DNA of 64,000 nt from Massilia eurypsychrophila (GCF_002760655.1 NZ_PDOC01000001.1:372001-436000), one strand, 5' to 3'; shown: positions 8,717 through 18,752, numbered from the stretch's first letter. Numbers and translations: made by a program. Notes: a model not told the origin generated them from the letters alone.

Positions 8717-9403
8717 ATGAACATAGCCACACAAACGTTGACCGAACACCTGCGCCAGACTATCTGGGCGCAGTCGCTGTCGGCCGCCGAAATGGTGAAG
8801 GTAGAGGCCGCTTGCCACGAACAGTTCGTGCCCAAGGGCGGCTTCGTCTGCCACAAGGGCGAGCCGCTGGAAAGCTGGATCGGCATCATCGAAGGCTTGG
8901 TCAAAATCAACAATTTTTCGGCGGGCGGCAAGAGCGTGACGTTTGCCGGCGTGCCCACCGGCGGCTGGTTCGGCGAAGGTTCGCTGCTCAAGGACCAGGC
9001 CCGCAAGTACGACGTGATGGCGCTGCGCGACACGCGGGTGGCGCGCATGCCGCGCGAGACGTTCGAGTGGCTGCTCGAAACGAGCCTGCCGTTCAACCGC
9101 TTCTTGCTCATGCAGCTCAACGAGCGGCTCGGCCAGTTCATCGGCCTGGTCGAAAACGACCGCACGCTCGACATCGACACGCGGGTGGCACGCTGCCTGG
9201 CGGCGATGTTCAACTCGCACCTGTATCCGGGGCTCGAGAAGATGGTGCACATCTCGCAGGAGGAGATCGGCTACCTGTCGGGCGCCTCGCGCCAGCGCGC
9301 CAACCAGTCCTTGCAGCTGCTGGAAAAGGAAGGGCTGCTGCGGCTCGATTACGGCGGCATCCGCGTGCTCGACCTCGAAGGCCTGCGCCACTTCCGGGCC
9401 TAG
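8717..9403 (+). CDS. Crp/Fnr family transcriptional regulator
   Basis: A 228-residue protein with an N-terminal cyclic-nucleotide-type beta roll (HKGEPLESWIGIIEGLVKI, then GWFGEGSLL) and a C-terminal winged helix (QEEIGYLSGASRQRANQSL as recognition region). The cysteines needed for an Fnr 4Fe-4S cluster are not arranged as in Fnr. The arginine/serine pair of cAMP-binding Crp (RTS) is also not evident, so the effector is unknown. The ATG at 8717 fits the domain start; a TTG at 8687 is an alternative and neither has a strong ribosome site. It diverges from the acyl-CoA synthetase/ABC operon and is the likely regulator of that operon. Confidence 0.85.
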   Translation: MNIATQTLTEHLRQTIWAQSLSAAEMVKVEAACHEQFVPKGGFVCHKGEPLESWIGIIEGLVKINNFSAGGKSVTFAGVPTGGWFGEGSLLKDQARKYDVMALRDTRVARMPRETFEWLLETSLPFNRFLLMQLNERLGQFIGLVENDRTLDIDTRVARCLAAMFNSHLYPGLEKMVHISQEEIGYLSGASRQRANQSLQLLEKEGLLRLDYGGIRVLDLEGLRHFRA

Positions 9404-9467
9404 GATCAAGACACAGCTTCAAGACCGCGAGGACGACAGGCGCGCTCTGTCGGGGTATCATAGTACT

Positions 9468-11285
9468 ATGCAAAATCCACCTACCACTTCCGAGCGCGCC
9501 GCGGCCCTGGCGCAGCTGCGTGCCGTCATGCAGCGCGAGCACGTCGACGCCATCCTGGTGCCGTCGGCCGACCCGCACCTGTCCGAATACCTGCCCGGCC
9601 GCTGGCAGGGGCGCGAATGGCTGTCCGGCTTTACCGGCTCGGTCGGCACCTTCATCGCCACTGCCGCTTTCGCCGGCGTCTGGACTGACGCGCGCTACTG
9701 GACCCAGGCCGAAGCCGAACTTGCCGGCAGCGACATCGCCCTGATGAAGATCCCGTCCGGCGCCAGCCTGCTGTACATCGACTGGCTGGCCGCCAGCCTG
9801 CACAGCGGCCAGACGGTGGCGGTCGACGCCCGCGTGCTTGGCCTGTCGACCGCGCGCCTGCTGGCCGACGCGCTGCGCGAGCGCGGCATCGTGCTGCGCA
9901 CCGACATCGACCTGCTCGACGAAGTCTGGAGCGGGCGCCCGGCGCTGCCGACGGCGCCCGTGTTCGAGCACGCCGCGCCGTACGCGTCGACCACGCGCGC
10001 CGACAAGCTGGCCGAGGTGCGCGCGGCGATGGCGAAAATCGGCGCCAGCCGCCACTTCATCTCGACCCTGGACGACATCGCCTGGCTGTTCAACCTGCGC
10101 GGCGCCGACGTCAACTACAACCCGGTGTTCCTGGCGCACGCGCTCCTCAAGCCCGATAGCGCGACGCTGTTCGTCGCCGACGGCAAGGTGCCGGCCGATG
10201 TCGCCGAACGGCTGCGCCTCGATCGCGTCGAGCTGGCGCCTTACGGCCAGGCCGAAGCGGCGCTGGCGCAGCTCGGCGAGGGCGAAGTGCTGCTGGTCGA
10301 CCCGCGCCGCATCACCGCCGGCATGCGCGCCGCGGTGGCGGCCGCGGTGAAGGTGGTCGAATCGGTCAACCCGAGCACCTTCGCCAAATCGAAAAAGACC
10401 GCGCAGGATGCCGATCACGTGCGCGCCACGATGGAGCAGGACGGCGCCGCCTTGTGCGAGTTCTTCGCCTGGCTCGACGTGCGCCTGGCCGACAAGCGCC
10501 GCGGCCCGCCGACCGAACTCGATATCGACACCCACATCTGCGCCGCGCGCGCGCGCCGGCCCGGCTTTGTCAGCCCGAGTTTCGGCACCATTGCCGGCTT
10601 CAACGCAAACGGCGCGATCATGCACTACCGCGCCACCGAGGACTCGCACGCCGACATCGAAGGCGATGGCCTGCTGCTGATCGACTCCGGCGGGCAGTAC
10701 CTCGGCGGCACCACCGACATCACCCGCGTGGTCCCGATCGGCACGTCGTCCGCCGCGCAAAAGCGCGACTTCACCTTGGTGCTCAAGGGCGTCATCGCGC
10801 TGTCGTCGGCGCAGTTCCCGCGCGGGACCAGGTCGCCGATGCTCGACGCGCTGGCGCGCGCGCCGATCTGGGCCGCCGGTAACGAGTACGGCCACGGCAC
10901 CGGCCACGGCGTCGGCTACTTCCTCAACGTGCACGAGGGGCCGCAGTCGATCTCCGCCACCAGCATGCCCGAGCCGCACACGGCGATGGAGCCGGGCATG
11001 ATCACCTCGGTCGAACCGGGCATCTACCGGCCCGGCCGCTGGGGCATCCGGATCGAGAACCTGGTGCTCAACCGCAGCGCCGAAACCACCGAGTTCGGCG
11101 AATTCCTCAACTTCGAGACATTGACGTTGTGCCCGATCGACACCCGCCTGCTCGACCTGGAGCTGCTGCGCGCCGACGAGGTCAAGTGGCTCAACGACTA
11201 TCACGCGACGGTGCGCGCGCGCCTGGCGCCCCACGTCGATGGCGCCGCCCGCGCCTGGCTCGACGAGCGCACCAAGGAGATCTGA
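9468..11285 (+). CDS. pepP: Xaa-Pro aminopeptidase (aminopeptidase P family, M24B)
   Basis: A 605-residue cytoplasmic metallopeptidase of the long three-domain form (eukaryote-like aminopeptidase P1), which removes an N-terminal residue preceding proline. Two creatinase-type N-terminal domains are followed by the pita-bread domain. Metal ligands are visible as the two Asp in IDSGGQYLGGTTDITRV, the His in GTGHGVGYFLNVHEGP, the Glu in TSVEPGIY and the Glu in GIRIENL. A short C-terminal dimerisation domain follows. This form (about 600 residues) is clearly longer than E. coli PepP (441). It ends one base before the next small ORF begins. Confidence 0.9.
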   Translation: MQNPPTTSERAAALAQLRAVMQREHVDAILVPSADPHLSEYLPGRWQGREWLSGFTGSVGTFIATAAFAGVWTDARYWTQAEAELAGSDIALMKIPSGASLLYIDWLAASLHSGQTVAVDARVLGLSTARLLADALRERGIVLRTDIDLLDEVWSGRPALPTAPVFEHAAPYASTTRADKLAEVRAAMAKIGASRHFISTLDDIAWLFNLRGADVNYNPVFLAHALLKPDSATLFVADGKVPADVAERLRLDRVELAPYGQAEAALAQLGEGEVLLVDPRRITAGMRAAVAAAVKVVESVNPSTFAKSKKTAQDADHVRATMEQDGAALCEFFAWLDVRLADKRRGPPTELDIDTHICAARARRPGFVSPSFGTIAGFNANGAIMHYRATEDSHADIEGDGLLLIDSGGQYLGGTTDITRVVPIGTSSAAQKRDFTLVLKGVIALSSAQFPRGTRSPMLDALARAPIWAAGNEYGHGTGHGVGYFLNVHEGPQSISATSMPEPHTAMEPGMITSVEPGIYRPGRWGIRIENLVLNRSAETTEFGEFLNFETLTLCPIDTRLLDLELLRADEVKWLNDYHATVRARLAPHVDGAARAWLDERTKEI

Positions 11286-11549
11286 ATGAAGGGTCTACGT
11301 TCCACCCGCGGCAGCAATGCCGTCGACCGGCTCAAGCTACGCAGCGGTAACGCCGGCTACACGATGTCGGTGACCGGCGACGGCCTGTTTTTCCTGTCCG
11401 AGAAGCCGGGCGGGCCGCCGTTGTGCGCCCCGCTCGAACTGGCCGAATTTGCCGCCTTCGTCAACAGCCTGGGGCCACAGACGCCGAAGCGCGTCAGCAA
11501 GCTCGATGTCGCGTTCGAAAAACAGCTGGTCAAGAAAAAACCGTCGTAA
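11286..11549 (+). CDS. Hypothetical protein (87 residues)
   Basis: A small basic protein starting directly after the aminopeptidase gene, with a good AAGGAG site 6-7 bases before the ATG. The sequence has a short beta-rich middle (GYTMSVTGDGLFFLSE), a helical segment (ELAEFAAFVNSL) and a lysine-rich end (QLVKKKPS). No signal peptide, membrane segment or known motif is seen. Codon use matches its neighbours, so it is likely a real resident gene, co-transcribed with pepP. Function is unknown. Confidence 0.7.
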   Translation: MKGLRSTRGSNAVDRLKLRSGNAGYTMSVTGDGLFFLSEKPGGPPLCAPLELAEFAAFVNSLGPQTPKRVSKLDVAFEKQLVKKKPS

Positions 11550-11564
11550 GCCGAAAGAAGCCGA

Positions 11565-12311
11565 ATGCCGACATTTGAAATGCTGGCCGCCTACTGGACC
11601 CAGCGCGAGCTCGCCACCAATGGCCTGATCCTGCTGAACCTGTTGGGCGCGCTGCTGCTTGGCCTGCTGGTCGGCTACGAGCGCTCGTACCACGGCCGCG
11701 CCGCCGGCATGCGCACCTATGGCCTGGTGTGCATGGCGTCGGCCGCGCTGACCATCATCGGCGGCTACCCGGACTTCTGGTACGGCGGCCATGGCGGCGC
11801 GCTGGTCGGCGTGGCCGACCCGACCCGCATCATCCAGGGCGTGGTGACCGGCATCGGCTTTCTCGGCGCCGGCGTGATCATGCGCGAAGGCTTCAACATC
11901 AGCGGCCTGACCACGGCGGCGTCGATCTGGGCGTCGTCGGTGATCGGCATCCTGGTCGGCGTCGGCTTCTACCTGGCGGCGATGGGGCTGGCGTTCATGG
12001 CGTCGATGATCATGATCTACCTGCACAAGATCGAGGCGTTCCTGCCGTCGCGCCATGCGCTGGCCGTCATGATGCGCTTCAAGCACGACTTTGTGCCGCT
12101 CGAATCGACACTGCGCCGCGTGGCGCTTGAACGCGGCTACGAAATCGCCGGCGGCACCATGGCGATCGGCGGCAGCGACGGCTGCCAGGAGTGGCGCTTC
12201 GTGGTGCTGGCGCTGTCGCGCAAGAGCGGCATGCCGCTGTCGATGCTGGCGGCCGAATTGGCCAGGTTCGAGGGCATCGACACCTTCCAGTTATCGCACG
12301 CCCGCAATTAA
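11565..12311 (+). CDS. MgtC/SapB family membrane protein
   Basis: A 248-residue inner-membrane protein. The MgtC N-terminal domain is clear: GLLVGYERSYHGRAAGMRTYGLV, followed by GVVTGIGFLGAGVIM and LTTAASIWASSVIGILVGVG, giving four to five membrane spans in the first 150 residues. A soluble C-terminal domain of about 90 residues follows. MgtC proteins are linked to growth in low magnesium and control of the F-type ATP synthase in some pathogens; that role is not shown here. It is encoded 15 bases after the small hypothetical gene. Confidence 0.87.
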   Translation: MPTFEMLAAYWTQRELATNGLILLNLLGALLLGLLVGYERSYHGRAAGMRTYGLVCMASAALTIIGGYPDFWYGGHGGALVGVADPTRIIQGVVTGIGFLGAGVIMREGFNISGLTTAASIWASSVIGILVGVGFYLAAMGLAFMASMIMIYLHKIEAFLPSRHALAVMMRFKHDFVPLESTLRRVALERGYEIAGGTMAIGGSDGCQEWRFVVLALSRKSGMPLSMLAAELARFEGIDTFQLSHARN

Positions 12312-12333
12312 ACTCCACACGAAGGAAATCTCG

Positions 12334-12915
12334 ATGAGTCCAAAAGAAGTACTCGATTTCTGGTTCCTGCCGGCCGGCGCGCAAGGCCACGGCAAGCCGC
12401 GCGTTGAATGGTTCAAGAAGGACGAGCGCTTCGACGCCGCCATCGCGGAGCGTTTCGGCACCGTCATCGGCCAGGCGGTGGCAGGCGGCTTGCGCGAATG
12501 GGACCGCGAGGGCGCACACGGCACGCTGGCGCGCATCCTCGTGCTCGACCAGTTCACCCGCAACGCCTATCGCGGCACCAGCGCGTCGTTTGCCGGCGAC
12601 GCGCTGGCGCTGGCCGCCGCCACCGAGCTGGTCGAATCGGACGATCACCAGGGCTTGACGCCGCTGCAGCGCGCCTTTGCCTACATGCCGTTCGAGCACG
12701 CCGAAGACGCCGGCATGCAGGAAAAGGCGGTGGCGCTGTTCGCCGCGCTGGCCGCCGACAACCACCAGGACTTCGATGCGATGCTCGATTACGCCCACCG
12801 CCACCGCGGCGTGATCGCGCGCTTCGGCCGCTTCCCGCATCGCAACGCGATCCTTGGCCGCGCTTCGACGCCGGCCGAACTGGAGTACCTGAGCCAGCCC
12901 GGCTCGGGATTCTGA
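12334..12915 (+). CDS. DUF924 family protein
   Basis: A 193-residue protein starting MSPKEVLDFWF, with GAAGGAAA about 7 bases before the ATG at 12334 and an open frame without family sequence upstream. DUF924 hallmarks are the VLDFWF start, the motif ILVLDQFTRNAYRG and the late segment RFGRFPHRNAILGR. The fold is an all-helical TPR-like bundle; no biochemical function is established. It precedes the DUF2520 gene by one base and is probably in the same transcript. Confidence 0.88.
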   Translation: MSPKEVLDFWFLPAGAQGHGKPRVEWFKKDERFDAAIAERFGTVIGQAVAGGLREWDREGAHGTLARILVLDQFTRNAYRGTSASFAGDALALAAATELVESDDHQGLTPLQRAFAYMPFEHAEDAGMQEKAVALFAALAADNHQDFDAMLDYAHRHRGVIARFGRFPHRNAILGRASTPAELEYLSQPGSGF

Positions 12916-12916
12916 C

Positions 12917-13738
12917 ATGCCGCATACGCTCAACATCGTCGGCGCCGGCCATCTGGGCCGCGTGCTGGGGCGCCTGTTCGCCGCCAGCGGCGCCTTTGCC
13001 GTGCAGGACGTGCTGACCCGTTCCGCCGCCAGCGCGGCCGACGCGGTCGGCTTCATCGGCGCCGGCCGCGCAGTGGGCGAACTGGCCGGGCTGCGGCGCG
13101 CCGACGCGGTCATGCTGGCGGTGGGCGACGACCAGATCGAAGCGGTGTGCGCGGCGCTGGCGAATGCCGGCATGCTCGGCGGCGCGCTGGTGTTTCACTG
13201 CAGCGGCGCCAAGTCGTCGGCGGCGCTGCAGGCGGCTGCCGCCCGGGGCGCGCTGACGGCCAGCGTGCACCCGGTGCGCAGTTTCGCCGACCCGGAAGGC
13301 GTGGCGCGCGACTTTGCCGGCACCTTCTGCGGCATCGAAGGCGACGCGCGCGCGCTGGCGCTGCTCGAGCCGCCGCTCGCGCTGATCGGCGCGCGCCTGG
13401 TGCCGCTCGACGCCGCCGCCAAGACGGTCTATCACGCCGCCTCGGTGATGGCCTCGAACTACCTCGTCACGCTGATGGATGCGGCGCTGCGCGCCTACCA
13501 GGCGGCCGGCATCCCGGAGCAGGTGGCGCGCGAACTGGCGCGCCCGCTGGCGACCGAAACGCTGGAGAACGTGTTTCGTCTCGGCGCGCGGCCATCGCTG
13601 ATGGGGCCGATCGCCCGCGGCGACGTCGCCACCGTGGCGCGCCAGCAGGCGGCGCTGGACGGCTGGGATGCGCCGACCGGTGAGCTGTACCGGGCGCTGG
13701 CCGTGGCCACCACCCGCCTGGCGCGGCGCGACCGATGA
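12917..13738 (+). CDS. Rossmann-like and DUF2520 domain-containing protein
   Basis: A 273-residue protein. The N-terminal Rossmann-like domain begins LNIVGAGHLGRVLGRLF, a dinucleotide-binding GxGxxG variant. A C-terminal helical DUF2520 domain follows (HSLR-like region ASVHPVRSFADPE and VYHAASVMASNYLV). It resembles pyrroline-5-carboxylate reductase or 6-phosphogluconate dehydrogenase folds, so a cytoplasmic NAD(P)-dependent redox role is likely but the substrate is not known. The stop overlaps the start of the next GNAT gene by four bases. Confidence 0.85.
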   Translation: MPHTLNIVGAGHLGRVLGRLFAASGAFAVQDVLTRSAASAADAVGFIGAGRAVGELAGLRRADAVMLAVGDDQIEAVCAALANAGMLGGALVFHCSGAKSSAALQAAAARGALTASVHPVRSFADPEGVARDFAGTFCGIEGDARALALLEPPLALIGARLVPLDAAAKTVYHAASVMASNYLVTLMDAALRAYQAAGIPEQVARELARPLATETLENVFRLGARPSLMGPIARGDVATVARQQAALDGWDAPTGELYRALAVATTRLARRDR

Positions 13739-14232
13739 TCAGGAAGGCTGTCGCGCGCGACCACGCGCAACTGGTCGCGCTGTACCGGCTGGTGGCGGCA
13801 ACGCCCGACGGCATCGCGCGCACGCCGGGCGAAGTGACCGACGATTACGTCGGCGGCTTCATGCGCCGGGCGGCCGCCGACGGCATCGAGCTGGTGTGGG
13901 AGGAGGGCGGCCGCATCCTCGGCGAGATCCACGCATCCGGTCCGGGCATCGCCGCGCTGTCGCACCTGCTGGCCGACCTGACCATCGCGGTGGCGCCACA
14001 GGCGCAGGGGCGCGGGGTCGGCCGCGCGCTGTTCCAGGCGCTGCTCGATGAAGTGATCCGTCGCATGCCGCACATTGCCCGCGTCGAACTGTTCGCGCGG
14101 GTGTCGAACGAGCGGGCGCGCGGCCTGTACCGCTCGCTCGGCTTCGTCGAAGAGGGCCGCCTGCGCGCTCGCGTCAACAATTCGCTCGGCGTGGCGGAGG
14201 ACGATACCGTCATGGCCTGGCTGCGGCCATGA
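13735..14232 (+). CDS. GNAT family N-acetyltransferase
   Basis: A 165-residue acetyltransferase. The acetyl-CoA-binding motif A is seen as LTIAVAPQAQGRGVGRALFQALLD (Q/RxxGxG/A form) at about residues 82-105. The later motif B region is VSNERARGLYRSLGFVEEGRL, typical of RimI-like or PhnO-like GNATs. It should transfer an acetyl group from acetyl-CoA to an amine; the acceptor is unknown. The ATGA overlap with the DUF2520 gene shows coupling. Confidence 0.86.
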   Translation: MIRKAVARDHAQLVALYRLVAATPDGIARTPGEVTDDYVGGFMRRAAADGIELVWEEGGRILGEIHASGPGIAALSHLLADLTIAVAPQAQGRGVGRALFQALLDEVIRRMPHIARVELFARVSNERARGLYRSLGFVEEGRLRARVNNSLGVAEDDTVMAWLRP

Positions 14233-14402
14233 CGGTGTTGCCGTCCTGCAAAAAAGATGCAGTCAAGCATCGACAAACGTGGAAATTCGCAATAAGCTTG
14301 TCTGTCTGGGTGTTTTAATTGAGAAAATTACCGACGGTTTGCAGGCCCGGGGTCAACAGAACGAGGCGCGACATTGCGTAACAATATCAACAAGGAAACA
14401 TC

Positions 14403-14765
14403 ATGCTGTTTTTGAAGAGTACCGCCGTGACCAAGGCGCCCGGCATCTACGAGCTGGACATCGCCGCCAAGCCACCGGGCAAGACCTTCGGCGTTTTCAT
14501 GGCCACCGATCCGGATCACCCGCCGACCGAGGTGCTGACGGCATTGGCAAAGCTGGGTTTCCAGAATACCTATCAGCAAAGCTACACCCACAAGGACAAG
14601 GGTAAAGTGCTGGACATGCACTTCGAGAAAAACGGCACCGACCTGTTCAACGGCTGGAAAACCGAAGAATGCGCCGTCAACATGGCCGCCATTGAAGAGT
14701 TGTTCAAAGATATCGGCCTGACCATCGCACCGCGCGTGATGACCCTGGCCGAAGCCTACGCCTGA
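14403..14765 (+). CDS. Hypothetical protein (120 residues)
   Basis: A soluble protein with AAGGAAA a few bases before the ATG and a 170-base untranslated gap before it. The sequence is compact (KPPGKTFGVFMATDPDHPP, then a long acidic helix NMAAIEELFKDIGL) with no signal peptide or membrane span. I do not recognise the family. Codon use resembles the neighbours and it stands alone between the GNAT and AlkB-like genes, so it probably has its own promoter in 14233-14402. Confidence 0.65.
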   Translation: MLFLKSTAVTKAPGIYELDIAAKPPGKTFGVFMATDPDHPPTEVLTALAKLGFQNTYQQSYTHKDKGKVLDMHFEKNGTDLFNGWKTEECAVNMAAIEELFKDIGLTIAPRVMTLAEAYA

Positions 14766-14863
14766 TTCCCTCCCCGCGGGCTCAAGCCTGCACCTCAATG
14801 TGATACAGCCCCCACGGACATTCGCCGCAGCGCTCGGCTCGCGCCTGATATGATCGGGCCATC

Positions 14864-15460
14864 ATGGATTTGTTCGACTCCACAGCAACATTGACGCCGA
14901 TCCCGGTCGAGGGTGGCGAATTGTCCTTCCTGGCCCAGCTCGCCCTGCCGATCGCCAATGACGAGGTGCTGGCGCGCCTGATTACCGAGACTGCCTGGCG
15001 CAGCGAAGTGATCACCCTCTGGGGCAAACAATACCCGCAACCGCGGCTGACCGCTTGGCATGGCGAGAAGGCGTATTCCTACTCCGGTCTGACGCTCGAA
15101 CCGCTGCCGTTCACCGCCTTGCAGCTGGACATCCTCGCGGCGGTCCAGGCGGCGACCGGGCGGCGCTTCAACAGCGTGCTGCTGAATTACTACCGGGACG
15201 GCCGCGACAGCATGGGCATGCACAGCGATAACGAACCCGAACTGGGGTCCGAGCCGGCCATCGCTTCGGTCACTTTTGGCGCCACTCGGACGTTTATCCT
15301 GCAAAACAAGCTGAACAAACGGCGCTTACAACTCGCCTTGAACGACGGCAGTTTGCTGCTCATGGCCGGAAGTTTGCAAACTAACTGGTCGCACGGAATT
15401 AACAAATCGGCAAAGGTTTTAGGTCCCCGGGTGAATCTAACTTTTCGCTTGATCTTGTAA
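14864..15460 (+). CDS. AlkB-like 2-oxoglutarate/Fe(II)-dependent dioxygenase
   Basis: A 198-residue enzyme of the AlkB family, which repairs methylated bases in DNA or RNA by oxidative demethylation. The iron ligands are the His and Asp in MGMHSDNEPELG (HxD) and the His in NWSHGINKS. The 2-oxoglutarate-binding arginines are in GPRVNLTFRLIL (RxNxTFR). An NYYRDGRDSMGMH segment precedes the metal site, as in the ALKBH2/ALKBH3-like bacterial group. No ada gene is adjacent. The start at 14864 lies 98 bases after the preceding gene. Confidence 0.87.
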   Translation: MDLFDSTATLTPIPVEGGELSFLAQLALPIANDEVLARLITETAWRSEVITLWGKQYPQPRLTAWHGEKAYSYSGLTLEPLPFTALQLDILAAVQAATGRRFNSVLLNYYRDGRDSMGMHSDNEPELGSEPAIASVTFGATRTFILQNKLNKRRLQLALNDGSLLLMAGSLQTNWSHGINKSAKVLGPRVNLTFRLIL

Positions 15461-15653
15461 CTTCGCCCAACATCGTCTTATTTTCTCATGCATATAACTG
15501 AACGGCTGGTCAGTTATCTGTCTAGACGGCTTACATCTCATTACATTTCTTACGAAATCGCCAACGACGTGGGCTGTTGTCTTTGTTATCTTGACCCTCT
15601 CGCAATTCATTGGGAATTGTGGGACAGACGAATAACTCAACAAAGGATTCCAC
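15461..15653 (+). promoter_or_regulatory. Leader of the outer-membrane protein gene with two inverted repeats
   Basis: A lower-GC gap of 193 bases before the beta-barrel gene. It holds a perfect 8-base inverted repeat ATAACTGA-N8-TCAGTTAT at 15494-15517 and a shorter CAATTC-ATTGG-GAATTG hairpin at about 15602-15618. The first could be an operator or an mRNA stem; the second lies close to the ribosome site (AAAGGA at about 15641). No regulator is adjacent. Confidence 0.35.
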
Positions 15654-16220
15654 ATGAAAAAGCTCATTTTTGCAGTGATCGCGGCGGCAGCCACTATGGG
15701 CGCTGCCCAGGCAGCGGGTCCAGGTCCTTACGTCGGCGTCGGCGTCGCCAGCGCTGACCATAGCTACAAGCTGCCAGGCACCGTCGGCGGCGACACCGAT
15801 GGCTACAAGGCGTCCGGCAAGATCTTCGGCGGCTACGAGTTCGACCAGCGTTTTGGCGTCGAGGTCGGCTACACCGACTTTAAGAAATCGAGCCACAGTT
15901 ACACCCTGAACGGCGTGAATGGCCGCGCTGAGTCGGAAGGTGATTCGTTCTACGTCGCCGGCAAGGCAACCCACCCGATCACCGAGCAGGTTTCGCTGTT
16001 CGGCAAGCTGGGCGCGGCGCGCAACAAGTCGGACCTGAGCTCGACCAACGGCGTGTTCAACCGCAGCGAAAGCAAGACTGAGCTGTATGGCGCGCTGGGC
16101 GTCCAGTACAACCTGAACCAGAAAGTCGCACTGACCGCTGAATACGAGCGCTACGGCAAGAGCAAGGACTTTGGCGCCAAGGCTGACGTTCTGACCGTTG
16201 CCGCGAAATACGCATTCTGA
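15654..16220 (+). CDS. Outer membrane beta-barrel protein (OmpA-like/Opacity-type)
   Basis: A 188-residue protein with a classical signal peptide (MKKLIFAVIAAAATMGAAQA, cleavage about residue 21). An alternating beta pattern follows (GPYVGVGVASADHSY, FGGYEFDQRFGVEVGYTDF) and a C-terminal aromatic residue (AAKYAF), which the BAM complex reads. The length fits an eight-stranded barrel of about 165 residues without an OmpA periplasmic domain. A role in surface structure or adhesion is usual for such proteins but not shown. A strong hairpin terminator follows at 16257. Confidence 0.85.
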   Translation: MKKLIFAVIAAAATMGAAQAAGPGPYVGVGVASADHSYKLPGTVGGDTDGYKASGKIFGGYEFDQRFGVEVGYTDFKKSSHSYTLNGVNGRAESEGDSFYVAGKATHPITEQVSLFGKLGAARNKSDLSSTNGVFNRSESKTELYGALGVQYNLNQKVALTAEYERYGKSKDFGAKADVLTVAAKYAF

Positions 16221-16256
16221 TAACGGCGGGGCAGCATGCCCTGTCCTGCCGCTTAG

Positions 16257-16282
16257 AAAAGAGCCCTTCGGGGCTCTTTTTT
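16257..16282 (+). terminator. Rho-independent terminator of the beta-barrel gene
   Basis: Stem AAAAGAGCCC / GGGCTCTTTT closed by a TTCG tetraloop (16257-16280) and followed by a T run. Because the stem ends in A and T tracts, it could also work for the minus-strand transposase gene that ends at 16287. Confidence 0.9.
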
Positions 16283-16286
16283 CGTT

Positions 16287-16769
16287 CTAGGCACGCACGG
16301 CACTGTCCGTGCGCGCCAGCCCAGTGGCGATGAAGCGGTGCAGCGACGACCACTGCCAGTCGACGGCCTGCTCGCACAGGCCGTGCCGCATCGGGTTGGC
16401 GTGGACATAGTCGACCAGGCGGTCGTATTCGGCGTCGCTGGCGACGCGGCGGTCCCGGTAGTGCGGCTCCCAGATGACGCTGTCGGGCGCGGCGGTCGAC
16501 TTGCGCAGCGCCTTGGAGAAAGCAATCTTGACCGCGCGCCAGCGGCTGGCGCAGTCGTGGTCGCCCGGCGGCAAGGTCCAGATCGCGTGCGCATGGTCGG
16601 GCAGGACCACCCACGCATCGACGTGGAAAGGGCGCTTGCTGCGGGCCTGGCGCATGGCTTCGCCGAACGCCGAAAAGTGATCGGTCAGCAGCGTGCTGCC
16701 GGGCTCGACCAGGCGGACCGTGAAGAAGGATGTTCCACCCGGAACCCGGTTGTGGCGGTAGTCATTCAT
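16287..16769 (-). CDS. REP-associated tyrosine transposase (RAYT, TnpA-REP family)
   Basis: A protein of about 160 residues from the ATG at 16769; in-frame starts at 16775 and 16829 are possible and no ribosome site decides. It belongs to the Y1 transposase family: the metal-binding HUH motif is LPDHAHAIWTLP, and the catalytic tyrosine lies in YVHANPMRHGL, preceded by IWEPHYRDRRV. RAYTs are single-copy domesticated relatives of IS200/IS605 transposases that act on short palindromic REP sequences and are thought to spread them. No IS ends flank this gene. The dispersed GGTCTGACC inverted repeats elsewhere in the window are possible substrates. The frame is intact, so it may be active. Confidence 0.88.
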   Translation of the reverse strand: MNDYRHNRVPGGTSFFTVRLVEPGSTLLTDHFSAFGEAMRQARSKRPFHVDAWVVLPDHAHAIWTLPPGDHDCASRWRAVKIAFSKALRKSTAAPDSVIWEPHYRDRRVASDAEYDRLVDYVHANPMRHGLCEQAVDWQWSSLHRFIATGLARTDSAVRA

Positions 16770-16840
16770 GAGCATAGTGTGCCAAGCTGATCGTCGATTC
16801 ATGTCGAATCGCGCAAACGAGCGGCGCATTGAGGCCCATG

Positions 16841-16868
16841 ATAAAAGCTCCCCGCGGGGAGCTTTTAT
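16841..16868 (-). terminator. Palindromic bidirectional terminator after ettA
   Basis: A perfect 28-base palindrome, with arm ATAAAAGCTCCCCG. It has a GC-rich stem and A/T tails on both sides, 18 bases past the ettA stop, so it can end ettA transcripts on the minus strand. Confidence 0.8.
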
Positions 16869-16885
16869 TGATGCGATGAAACTGC

Positions 16886-18553
<1,668 letters not shown>

Positions 18554-18686
18554 TGCAATATTCTCAGGTGTGACGGAAGGTGCACAGCATACCGGAAATC
18601 CGGCGTCGAATCTGACCCGGCAGGCCAAGCCGCCTCTTTTTGCTAGCTGCCGGCAGCCGCGGCAGCGCCGGCTCCCCAAAAAAATC

Positions 18687-18752
18687 GGGGTCAGACCCGT
18701 TTATCGTTTGGCAAGAAGCGACTTTCGACGTTGATCAAACGGGTCTGACCCC
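18687..18752. repeat. 66-bp inverted-repeat element A1 (GGGTCAGACCC family)
   Basis: Arms GGGGTCAGACCCGTTT (18687-18702) and AAACGGGTCTGACCCC (18737-18752) are perfect inverse copies around a 34-base middle. Each arm also contains its own small palindrome GGGTC-N-GACCC. The element lies between ettA and rarD. The last 16 bases plus the preceding TTGAT are shared with the elements near 41.9 kb. Confidence 0.85.

Noticed and set aside
18601-18620. TCTGACCC near 18610 as a further repeat half-site
   Set aside because: Only eight bases match and there is no inverted partner at a fitting distance.
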